DNA from: Bacillota bacterium
GTDB lineage: Bacteria; Bacillota; Clostridia; Oscillospirales; Acutalibacteraceae
DNA length: 5,114 nucleotides
Reading direction: 5' to 3'
Assembly: GCA_023391275.1 (NCBI GenBank)
Contig: JAEWBE010000071.1
Span: 1 to 5,114 of the forward strand
This document shows, in pieces, positions 1-5,114 of this stretch (position 1 is its first letter; every line of letters begins with the position of its first letter). The translations under genes were made by a program, and so were the position numbers. The notes beneath the pieces were generated by a model that saw only the letters and a list, made by a program, of their open reading frames with translations, ran no database searches and was not told where the DNA came from.

Positions 1-497
1 ATATCCCCGTTCTGAGCATCCCTGTCCTCAACCGTTACCATTCTGGAATTGCGTTCCTGAACTTTTTTAATTTCGTCGTTAATCTCTTGCTCCGTTACTG
101 CAACCGGCTTTTTGGTTGCTGCCAGGCCCTTATAGCCTTCCACTTCAACTTCCGGCTTCGTGGTAACGGTCGCTTTGAAAACCACGCCTTCTTTGCCGGC
201 GGAAACCAAATCAAAATCAATTTTGTCTTCAATCAGTTCAAGCTTTGCCTCGTTTACTGCGGCGTCAAGCGCATCGGGATAAACAGCATTGATAGCATCC
301 TCATAGAACACCTGCTCGCCATAATACTTTTCCACAAAAGCACGGGGGGCCTTACCTTTGCGAAAGCCCGGGATTGCGATTTTTTTATTCTCTTTATGAT
401 AGGCTTGGTTAATCGCTTTTTCAAATACTTCGGCGTCAACCTCAACCTCAAGTTGGTAGCGGTTAGTGTCAACCTTGTTTGATGATTTTAAGCTCAT
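1..497 (-). CDS. tig: Trigger factor, N-terminal part (3' end beyond the window)
   Basis: Trigger factor is the ATP-independent chaperone that docks beside the ribosomal exit tunnel and shields nascent chains; most bacterial versions also carry an FKBP-type peptidyl-prolyl isomerase domain. The 165 visible codons start at an ATG (495-497) and read MSLKSSNKVDTNRYQLEVEV. The decisive motif is the ribosome-docking loop GFRKGKAPR at residues 44-52, followed by a typical YYGEQVFYEDAINAVYPDAL stretch. The visible part covers the ribosome-binding domain and ends at about residue 165 (DAQNGD), where the FKBP domain normally begins. Nothing can be said about the isomerase and C-terminal arm domains, and the gene is cut by the window edge, not visibly broken. 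The start is fixed by AGGAGG seven bases upstream. It has its own promoter candidate, so it is probably transcribed separately from the metallophosphoesterase gene before it. In Firmicutes tig is often followed by clpP/clpX, which would lie outside this window. Confidence 0.96.
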   Translation of the reverse strand, partial: MSLKSSNKVDTNRYQLEVEVDAEVFEKAINQAYHKENKKIAIPGFRKGKAPRAFVEKYYGEQVFYEDAINAVYPDALDAAVNEAKLELIEDKIDFDLVSAGKEGVVFKATVTTKPEVEVEGYKGLAATKKPVAVTEQEINDEIKKVQERNSRMVTVEDRDAQNGD

Positions 498-504
498 TTT
501 TATT

Positions 505-510
505 CCTCCT
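505..510 (-). promoter_or_regulatory. Ribosome binding site of tig
   Basis: Read on the minus strand this is AGGAGG, a perfect match to the core Shine-Dalgarno sequence, with seven bases between it and the ATG at 495-497. It fixes the trigger factor start and predicts strong initiation, as expected for an abundant chaperone. Confidence 0.9.
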
Positions 511-535
511 GCAAAATTGCAAATTATCTCGAAAT

Positions 536-564
536 ATTATAACACATGTTAAATCATTATTCTA
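536..564 (-). promoter_or_regulatory. Candidate sigma-A promoter for tig, extended -10
   Basis: On the minus strand a perfect -10 hexamer TATAAT lies at 536-541 and is preceded by TGT (542-544), giving an extended -10 element. With a 17-base spacer the -35 position (559-564) reads TAGAAT, only three of six matches to TTGACA. A weak -35 is tolerated when the -10 is extended. The DNA upstream (about 565-590) is almost pure A/T and could act as an UP element. Transcription would begin near 529, leaving a leader of roughly 30 bases that ends in the AGGAGG site. I see no CIRCE or CtsR-type heat-shock operator, so nothing here indicates stress control. The call rests on consensus matching alone. 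Confidence 0.6.
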
Positions 565-592
565 TATATACGTTGAAATATTAATAATTTGT

Positions 593-1282
593 TCACCGGA
601 CTAAAACCGGTGTAAAATTGACGGTATCACAGGAGATGAGGCACATTTTAATTCCGTCATATTCCCCTGTAACTGCACGCCTGGCAGCCTGACTGCCATG
701 AATATGGCCAAAGTAGCATTGCTTAATTCCGCGTTTTTTCAGAACATCCAAAATCTCGGGACAGTTCGATTCATCATATACCGGCGGGTAATGCAAGAAC
801 ACAATCGGTTCCGCCCCCTGGCGCTGCGCATCGTCAATTGATGCGTTCAGGCGGCCTACCTCGCGGTTTACAATCTTGATGTCTTCCTCGGTTTCGGCAT
901 TGTAAAGCCAGCCGCGCGTACCGCAGACCGCCACATTGCCAACTGCGACTGCATTGTTATGAACGATTTGAATGGAATCAAATCCGCGTGATGACAGGAA
1001 CCCATCGATTTTCTTTTTTGTGGACCACCAGTAATCATGATTTCCTTTAATAATCAACTTTTTCCCCGGCAGGGAATTGATAAATTCAAAATCTTTGTCC
1101 GTGTCTTCCAGCTTCATGGCCCATGACACATCCCCGGCAATCACAACAGTATCGTCGTTCTTTACGATGCCCCACCAGTTCTGTTCCAGTTTAGCCGTAT
1201 AGTTTTGCCAGCCTTCAAAAACGTCCATCGGTTTATCGCAGCCCAGGGAAAGATGCAGATCCGCAATAGCAAATAGTGACAT
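593..1282 (-). CDS. Calcineurin-like metallophosphoesterase (COG1768-like), cytoplasmic
   Basis: A 229-residue two-metal phosphoesterase. The full set of metal-binding motifs is visible in order: DLH at residues 8-10, GDVSWA at 50-55 with D51, GNHD at 80-83 with N81 and H82, H164 in FLHYPPVYDE, and GHIHG at 192-196 with H193 and H195. It should therefore be an active hydrolase of phosphomono- or diesters, but the substrate cannot be read from the sequence. The tryptophan-rich stretches near the metal sites (W54, W85, W86, W125) recall the predicted phosphohydrolases of COG1768, an assignment made from memory. There is no signal peptide or membrane segment, so it is probably cytosolic. The ATG at 1280-1282 has AAAGAGG five bases upstream (1288-1294). 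It lies 20 bases after thrC and probably shares its transcript. The protein ends at VLVR and appears complete. Confidence 0.92.
   Translation of the reverse strand: MSLFAIADLHLSLGCDKPMDVFEGWQNYTAKLEQNWWGIVKNDDTVVIAGDVSWAMKLEDTDKDFEFINSLPGKKLIIKGNHDYWWSTKKKIDGFLSSRGFDSIQIVHNNAVAVGNVAVCGTRGWLYNAETEEDIKIVNREVGRLNASIDDAQRQGAEPIVFLHYPPVYDESNCPEILDVLKKRGIKQCYFGHIHGSQAARRAVTGEYDGIKMCLISCDTVNFTPVLVR
594..612 (-). other. Short hairpin across the end of the metallophosphoesterase gene
   Basis: CACCGG and CCGGTG form a perfect 6-bp GC-rich stem (594-599 with 607-612) around a 7-base loop. The stem includes the last codons and overlaps the TGA stop at 593-595. On the minus strand it is followed by AACAAATTATT, not a run of T, so it does not qualify as an intrinsic terminator. 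It could be a weak mRNA 3'-end stabiliser or chance. It is the only stem-loop I found by eye in the spacer between this gene and tig. Confidence 0.3.
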
Positions 1283-1302
1283 CGTAACCTCTTTCAGAAT
1301 TA

Positions 1303-2817
1303 TTACTCTATACCGGCCATTTTCAGCACAATCTCACCCATGGTACCTTTGGTGCAGATATTGTTGAAGCGTACGGGCTTTGATTCCAGTGTGGCAATCG
1401 GCGCTGGAATCGGAGTCCCGGTGACCGCGGAAAGCTCTTTTACTTTTGCAAATTCAGACGTGTCCAGACTATAATCTTTTGTTACGGCACTTAATACACT
1501 GTCCGCAAACTTATATGGACTGGCGGTCGAAACAACGATGGCCGGGGTTTTGTCATCATTGGTATCATTCACATACTGATGATATACGTTGATCGCCACC
1601 GCAGTATGCGTATCACAAAGATAATTTTCAGTATGATAAATTCCCTTGATTGTCGCCCTCGTCGCATCGTCGTCACAGTAACCCGCATAGAACAGTTCAT
1701 GGAGCTGCTTTAAAACATCTTCGTCAACCTGATATTTCCCTTTCACGGAAAGCTCATTCATCCAGTCTGCAACCCTTTTGCTGTCCCCACCCGTAAGATC
1801 ATAAAGCAGGCGTTCCAGATTGCTGGAAACCAGAATATCCATGGAAGGGGAAATCGTGGTGTAGAAATGCCTGCTGCGATTGTAAACGCCTGTATTCAAA
1901 AATTCGGTCAGAACATTATTGGAATTGGAAGCACAGATCAGTTTATGAATCGGCAGTCCCATCTTCTTCGCATAGTAAGCGGCGAGGATATTGCCAAAGT
2001 TTCCGGTTGGAACCACAATATTGACCCTTTCGCCTTCATGGTCGATTTCGCCGCGAGCCATCAGGTCACAGTAGGCGGAAAAGTAATAAACGATCTGCGG
2101 CAAAAGCCTGCCCCAGTTGATGGAGTTCGCGCTGGAGAACATCATGTCGTTCCTCTCCAGCAGGTCATTTATGCCCGTATCGGTAAAAAGCTTTTTTACA
2201 CCGGTCTGTGCGTCGTCAAAATTACCGGCGATTGCACAAACGGAAACATTGTTGCCTTCCTGTGTGTTCATCTGTCTTTTCTGCATCGGGCTTACGCCGT
2301 TCTGAGGATAAAACACCAGAATCCGTGTGCCGTCAACATTCTTAAAACCTTCCAGCGCAGCCTTGCCGGTGTCACCGGATGTAGCAACCAAAATGACCGC
2401 CGTTTTGGAGGAATTAATTTTCTTCAGTGACCTTGTTAAAAGGTGCGGCAAAAGCTGCAAAGCCATATCCTTAAAGGCACAGGTGGGACCGTGCCACAGT
2501 TCCAACAGATACATATTGATTCTGCCGTTTTGCAAATGGGATAACGGCGCCGGAAGATTTTTATCAAACTTTTCCCCCGTATACGCTTTTTTGACACAGT
2601 CAGAAATTTCATCCATGGTAAAGTCGGAAAGAAATTCGGATAAGATATGTGCCGCCCGTTCAGTGTAGTCAACCGGCTGAAGTTCACATAGATCGGCATA
2701 AGAAAAACGCGGCAGATTTTCCGGGACAAAAAGCCCGCCGTCGCTGCAAATACCCTGAGCAATTGCCTGCGCCGAAGATACGCTGACATCATTGCTTCTT
2801 GTCGATTTGTAGTTCAA
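1303..2817 (-). CDS. thrC: Threonine synthase
   Basis: This PLP enzyme of fold type II converts O-phospho-L-homoserine and water into L-threonine and phosphate, the last step of threonine synthesis. At 504 residues it matches the longer form related to yeast Thr4 and E. coli ThrC, with the N-terminal segment (MNYKSTRSNDVSVSSAQAIA) seen in that group. The PLP-binding lysine is K116 in HGPTCAFKDMALQ (109-121). The substrate/cofactor motif SGDTG is at 147-151, NSINWGRLLPQ at 231-241, the PLP phosphate loop TGNFGN at 271-276, and the family signature SMDILVSSNLERL at 325-337. The start is TTG (2815-2817), chosen because AAGGAGG sits seven bases upstream and the next in-frame methionine is residue 68, too late to keep the fold. 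No hom or thrB lies beside it. The 50-base spacer before it is too short for a T-box, and I see no threonine-rich leader peptide. It is probably co-transcribed with the metallophosphoesterase gene downstream. Confidence 0.97.
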   Translation of the reverse strand: MNYKSTRSNDVSVSSAQAIAQGICSDGGLFVPENLPRFSYADLCELQPVDYTERAAHILSEFLSDFTMDEISDCVKKAYTGEKFDKNLPAPLSHLQNGRINMYLLELWHGPTCAFKDMALQLLPHLLTRSLKKINSSKTAVILVATSGDTGKAALEGFKNVDGTRILVFYPQNGVSPMQKRQMNTQEGNNVSVCAIAGNFDDAQTGVKKLFTDTGINDLLERNDMMFSSANSINWGRLLPQIVYYFSAYCDLMARGEIDHEGERVNIVVPTGNFGNILAAYYAKKMGLPIHKLICASNSNNVLTEFLNTGVYNRSRHFYTTISPSMDILVSSNLERLLYDLTGGDSKRVADWMNELSVKGKYQVDEDVLKQLHELFYAGYCDDDATRATIKGIYHTENYLCDTHTAVAINVYHQYVNDTNDDKTPAIVVSTASPYKFADSVLSAVTKDYSLDTSEFAKVKELSAVTGTPIPAPIATLESKPVRFNNICTKGTMGEIVLKMAGIE

Positions 2818-2824
2818 GGTAGTT

Positions 2825-2831
2825 CCTCCTT
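2825..2831 (-). promoter_or_regulatory. Ribosome binding site that sets the TTG start of thrC
   Basis: The minus strand reads AAGGAGG, followed by seven bases and then the TTG at 2815-2817. This near-perfect Shine-Dalgarno at ideal spacing is the main reason to accept a TTG start; no ATG or GTG is available nearby in frame. Confidence 0.9.
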
Positions 2832-2849
2832 CGCTTTATTTGTATTTAT

Positions 2850-2858
2850 AATATAACA
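2850..2858 (-). promoter_or_regulatory. Candidate extended -10 promoter for thrC
   Basis: In the 50-base spacer between the dipeptidase gene and thrC, the minus strand reads TGT followed by TATATT, five of six matches to TATAAT with the TGn extension. Seventeen bases upstream is TTTCCC, a poor -35 lying inside the 3' end of the dipeptidase gene. Transcription would start near 2843, with a leader of about 25 bases. If it is inactive, thrC would depend on read-through from the upstream operon. Because the spacer is A/T-rich, chance -10-like matches are common. Confidence 0.35.
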
Positions 2859-2867
2859 TGATTTCCA

Positions 2868-3794
2868 TTAAAGGGAAAGAAAAAAATGATGCGCATTATC
2901 ATATAAAATCGAATGTACGAGGTTTTCACTGTAATTATGTCGCAGCATCAATTCCGCAATTTTTTCAACAGACTCAATTCCGGTAATCCCCTTCGGCAGA
3001 ATAGCTCCGTCAAAATCACTGCCAATTGCAACGCATTGTTCCCCTCCGAGCGAAAGAAAATGCTCTATATGCCGAAGAATATCGTCCATACCCGCTTCAC
3101 CCGTATGATTTAAGAACTCGGCAACAAAATTAATGCCCACCAAGCCCCCGCGCTCCCGGATCGTGCAAAATTGCCCGTCGGTCAAATTGCGATTATGGGC
3201 GCATATTTTACGTGAGTTGGAGTGGGTCGCAATGAATGGCTTTTGCGTGCAGGCCACAACGTCCTCAAACAGCTTATCGCTCGCGTGGGAAACATCAATG
3301 ACGATATTCAGGCGTTCCATTTCCCGGACGGCACGCCTCCCAAATTCCGTAAGCCCTTTCGACGGGTTAACACCTGCGCCGTCGCCGAATTCACAGGAGG
3401 AGTTCCAGGTCAGCGTCATCACTTTCACACCGCAGTCCGCCATATAATTCAGCCGTTCAAGGCTGCCGGCAGTGGCGGCACCGCCTTCAACCGTTAATAT
3501 TGCGCCTATTTTCCCCTGATGCTCCGCTGTTTTAAAGTCTGCGGCATTTCTGCAGAGCATAATAAGATCGGGATGCAGTTGAATTTCCTGCTGGAAATTC
3601 AGAAGTACAGCGTCAAAATAATCAAGCGCCGGTTTCCCTCTGATTTCATCTGGAATCCAAATGGCAAAACACTGGAACCAGGGGGAATATTTTCTCCCGC
3701 GTAGGAGGGAAATTTTCAGATCACCGTCATACAACGATTTCTTTTCGTTGCAGCAGTCCGATATGGTGTCACAATGCAAATCAAAGTATTTCAA
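2868..3794 (-). CDS. Membrane dipeptidase family (peptidase M19) zinc dipeptidase
   Basis: A 308-residue enzyme of the renal-dipeptidase family, which uses two zinc ions to hydrolyse dipeptides, often with tolerance for D-residues. By analogy with human DPEP1, the ligands are H7 and D9 in DLHCDT (5-10), bridging E103 in TVEGG (101-105), H170 in IDVSHASD (166-173) and H191 in ATHSNSR (189-195). R202 in HNRN matches the substrate-binding arginine, and D260 in GSDFDG (258-263) the catalytic aspartate. All are present, so activity is likely. There is no signal peptide or lipid anchor; despite the family name this copy should be cytosolic, perhaps recycling peptides. The start is TTG (3792-3794): GGAGG lies nine bases upstream, the HxD motif follows within seven codons, and the next methionine is residue 79. 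The TTG overlaps the yraN stop as TTGA, a classic coupling arrangement. The natural substrate is unknown. Confidence 0.94.
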   Translation of the reverse strand: MKYFDLHCDTISDCCNEKKSLYDGDLKISLLRGRKYSPWFQCFAIWIPDEIRGKPALDYFDAVLLNFQQEIQLHPDLIMLCRNAADFKTAEHQGKIGAILTVEGGAATAGSLERLNYMADCGVKVMTLTWNSSCEFGDGAGVNPSKGLTEFGRRAVREMERLNIVIDVSHASDKLFEDVVACTQKPFIATHSNSRKICAHNRNLTDGQFCTIRERGGLVGINFVAEFLNHTGEAGMDDILRHIEHFLSLGGEQCVAIGSDFDGAILPKGITGIESVEKIAELMLRHNYSENLVHSILYDNAHHFFLSL

Positions 3795-4171
3795 TAATAT
3801 CTTCCTCCGGAAAAAGCATTTTCTATGTGTTCAACGGATTTTATTGTATAATCGTCACTTTTTGTTGTAATCCCGATGACATCAAATCGGGGCTGGAGCG
3901 GCGTCTTGTGCGACTGCATGTAAAGAAGCGCCGTTTTCCACAGTTTGTTTCGCTTGCCGGCCGTAACAGCCTCCAACGGGCTGACCAGGTAATTTTCAGC
4001 GCGGGTTTTTACTTCAGCGAATACAATATAGCTGCTGTTTTGGGCAATAATATCAATTTCCCCAAACCGTGAATGATAATTCCGCTCGATGATTTCATAC
4101 CCTTTTTCAATCAACAGTTCCGCGGCATAGTCTTCCCCGATTTTTCCGGAAGCATTATACACGGCTGCCAT
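3791..4171 (-). CDS. yraN: YraN/UPF0102 family endonuclease-like protein
   Basis: A small protein of up to 126 residues in the UPF0102 family, which has a restriction-endonuclease-like fold (compare Holliday-junction resolvases) but no settled function. Visible family marks are GKIGEDYAAELL at residues 9-20, the ERNY turn at 29-32, GEID at 37-40, FAEVKTR at 51-57 and RFDVIG at 95-100. E38, D40, E53 and K55 resemble the PD-(D/E)xK active-site pattern, so nuclease activity is possible but unproven. The listed start is the ATG at 4169-4171, overlapping the end of rnhB by 17 bases. A stop codon (TAG at 4175-4177) lies two codons upstream, so the start cannot be earlier. The GTG at 4160-4162 is a serious alternative because AGGGG (4172-4176) abuts the ATG but sits nine bases before the GTG; that would give 123 residues. 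Its position right after rnhB is common in bacteria and hints at nucleic-acid maintenance. Confidence 0.93.
   Translation of the reverse strand: MAAVYNASGKIGEDYAAELLIEKGYEIIERNYHSRFGEIDIIAQNSSYIVFAEVKTRAENYLVSPLEAVTAGKRNKLWKTALLYMQSHKTPLQPRFDVIGITTKSDDYTIKSVEHIENAFSGGRYY
3804..3808 (-). promoter_or_regulatory. Ribosome binding site that sets the TTG start of the dipeptidase gene
   Basis: GGAGG on the minus strand, inside the 3' end of yraN, with nine bases to the TTG at 3792-3794. Spacing is slightly long but usable. Together with the TTGA stop/start overlap it suggests that ribosomes finishing yraN re-initiate here. Confidence 0.75.
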
Positions 4172-4769
4172 CCCCTAAAATTTTTTTCAAAAATGTCTTT
4201 CTATGCACCGGGCATGGGCCATATTTTTTCAGCAGTTCCGTATGTAATGCGGTTCCGTACCCCTTATGTTTAGCAAATTGATACTCCGGATACAGCCGGT
4301 CAATTTCATACATCAGTCTGTCACGGCTTACCTTTGCAAGAATGGATGCCGCTGCGATACTTGCGGAAAGCGCGTCTCCTTTGATAATCGTCTGCGTTTC
4401 CACCCCAAGGTGCGGCGTTTGGTTCCCGTCCACAAGCGCGAAGTCCGGCCTTATGCTTAACCCGTCACAGGCCCGTTTCATCGCTAAAAAGGTCGCCTGT
4501 AAAATATTAATTTCATCGATTTCTTTTTCTGTTGCAAATCCGACCGACCAGCTCAACGCAGTTTTCTGAATCACATCGAACAGTGCTTCACGCTTTTTTT
4601 CGCTCAGTTTTTTAGAATCGTTAATTCCGTCAATCTCTGCATTTTCAGGCAAAATAACTGCGGCAGCGAACACCGGGCCGGCCAAAGGGCCGCGTCCGGC
4701 TTCATCGATGCCGCAGATACTGTGATATCCGTTTTCTTTTACTGTATTTTCATAAACAAACCAGTCCAT
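4155..4769 (-). CDS. rnhB: Ribonuclease HII
   Basis: RNase HII nicks the RNA strand of RNA/DNA hybrids and starts removal of single ribonucleotides misincorporated into DNA. With the ATG at 4767-4769 the protein has 204 residues and begins MDWFVYENTV. The acidic catalytic set is complete: D22 and E23 in CGIDEAGRGPLAGPV (19-33), D114 in LVDGN (112-116) and D132 in IKGDALSASIAAASILAK (129-146). The GRG motif at 25-27 contacts the ribonucleotide 2'-OH in this family. KGYGT at 169-173 and HRKTF at 189-193 are also typical. An in-frame ATG at 4824-4826 would add 19 residues, but it has no ribosome binding site, overlaps rbgA by 56 bases and adds a stretch with no family similarity that I recognise. 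The chosen start lies one base past the rbgA stop, behind only a weak GGAAAG site, so coupling to rbgA translation is likely. Confidence 0.96.
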   Translation of the reverse strand: MDWFVYENTVKENGYHSICGIDEAGRGPLAGPVFAAAVILPENAEIDGINDSKKLSEKKREALFDVIQKTALSWSVGFATEKEIDEINILQATFLAMKRACDGLSIRPDFALVDGNQTPHLGVETQTIIKGDALSASIAAASILAKVSRDRLMYEIDRLYPEYQFAKHKGYGTALHTELLKKYGPCPVHRKTFLKKILGDGSRV

Positions 4770-4770
4770 A

Positions 4771-5114
4771 TTACTTTCCAACCTGTTCCAGAGTAATTCT
4801 GCCAAGCTTTCCGCTTCGGAACTCATCCAGGATCATGATGGCGGCGCGCTCGACGTCAATCTCGCCGCCGGGAATCAGCATCCCGCGTTTTCTACCGATC
4901 CGTTCCAGCAGTTCATATCCCTTTAATTCCGGAAGATCGGTATCTTCCAATTTATATCGCTGCTTCATGGGTGTCAGGTAGCTGTCGCGCAGCACTTCCA
5001 GCAGACGGGCGGCAAGCTGTTCGGTATCAACCACATCGTCTTTCACGGCACCCGTAAAAGCGAGCCGTTCCCCAACAATTTTATCGTCAAATTTCGGCCA
5101 GAGCACCCCCGGAG
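4771..5114 (-). CDS. rbgA: Ribosome biogenesis GTPase RbgA/YlqF, C-terminal part (5' end beyond the window)
   Basis: RbgA is a circularly permuted GTPase that binds the late 50S precursor and is needed for the last steps of large-subunit assembly in Firmicutes. The 113 visible complete codons begin PGVLWPKFDD, the G3 region normally written DTPGxLWPKF; the partial first codon ends in CT, consistent with the threonine. Also typical are LAFTGAVKDDVVD after the G3 motif and the C-terminal domain with RKRGMLIPGGEIDVERAA and LDEFRSGKLGRITLE, close to what I recall of B. subtilis RbgA. The full-length family is about 280 residues, so some 60% lies outside the window; the other GTPase motifs (G4, G5, G1) come first in this permuted family and cannot be checked. 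A GTG at 5104-5106 is an internal valine, not a start. The stop at 4771-4773 is one base from the rnhB ATG. The rbgA-rnhB pair is conserved in Bacilli and Clostridia, often after rplS. Confidence 0.95.
   Translation of the reverse strand, partial: PGVLWPKFDDKIVGERLAFTGAVKDDVVDTEQLAARLLEVLRDSYLTPMKQRYKLEDTDLPELKGYELLERIGRKRGMLIPGGEIDVERAAIMILDEFRSGKLGRITLEQVGK

Noticed and set aside
87..482. Plus-strand open frame of 131 codons opposite tig
   Set aside because: It lies antisense to the N-terminal part of tig, whose GFRKGKAPR motif shows the minus strand is the coding one. It has no recognisable domain and no ribosome binding site that I can see.
531..583. Nine-base direct repeat GAAATATTA at 531-539 and 575-583 flanking the tig promoter
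   Set aside because: The 44-base spacing (about four helical turns) invited a regulator-site reading, but a 9-mer made mostly of A/T in an A/T-rich spacer arises easily by chance and matches no operator that I know.
1867..2430. Plus-strand open frame of 187 codons inside thrC
   Set aside because: It is fully antisense to conserved threonine synthase sequence, including the GNFGN loop, and has no family resemblance. Long antisense shadows are common opposite real genes.
2818..2867. T-box or attenuator controlling thrC
   Set aside because: Only 50 bases separate the genes; there is no room for a T-box, no terminator/antiterminator hairpin and no threonine-rich leader peptide.
4181..4187. Seven-A run near the end of rnhB as a programmed frameshift site making an RnhB-YraN fusion
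   Set aside because: The run is slippery in principle, but the yraN frame contains a TAG at 4175-4177 just after it, so a slip into that frame stops at once and cannot make a fusion.
1..5114. Defence system, prophage, CRISPR array, transposon or other undescribed system
   Set aside because: Every frame with convincing coding signals belongs to a conserved housekeeping family. I saw no repeat arrays, inverted terminal repeats, integrase or transposase motifs, tRNA or rRNA signatures, or abrupt composition change.

Overview
The window is a compact stretch of bacterial chromosome. All seven protein-coding genes are on the minus strand, so transcription runs from high to low coordinates. Moderate GC with AT-rich spacers, strong AGGAGG-type ribosome binding sites, frequent TTG starts and the order rbgA-rnhB-yraN all point to a Firmicute. 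Protein style, notably a trigger factor N-terminus starting MSLKSSNKV, suggests class Clostridia, possibly Oscillospirales/Ruminococcaceae. That assignment is inference from remembered family resemblance, not a search.

In transcription order, the first block (5114 to 2868) is a tightly packed run. It holds the 3' part of rbgA (ribosome assembly GTPase), rnhB (RNase HII), yraN (UPF0102 nuclease-like protein) and an M19 zinc dipeptidase. Junctions are a 1-nt gap, a 17-nt overlap and a 4-nt TTGA stop/start overlap, so the block is probably one operon with translational coupling. A 50-nt spacer with a candidate extended -10 promoter follows. The second block (2817 to 593) is thrC (threonine synthase) and, 20 nt later, a calcineurin-like metallophosphoesterase. 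After a 95-nt AT-rich spacer with a better promoter candidate comes the 5' part of tig (trigger factor), which leaves the window just as its peptidyl-prolyl isomerase domain would begin.

The genes are core functions: ribosome assembly, RNA/DNA hybrid repair, peptide turnover, threonine synthesis and nascent-chain folding. Both edge genes are cut by the window, not visibly broken. All five complete genes keep their key residues where these can be judged. I see no RNA genes, mobile elements, CRISPR arrays, long repeats, riboswitches or phage genes. I found no sign of an undescribed system. The points worth a second look are modest: two neighbouring TTG starts with good ribosome binding sites, start-site ambiguity in rnhB and yraN, two similar promoter candidates, and conserved genes whose substrates are unknown.
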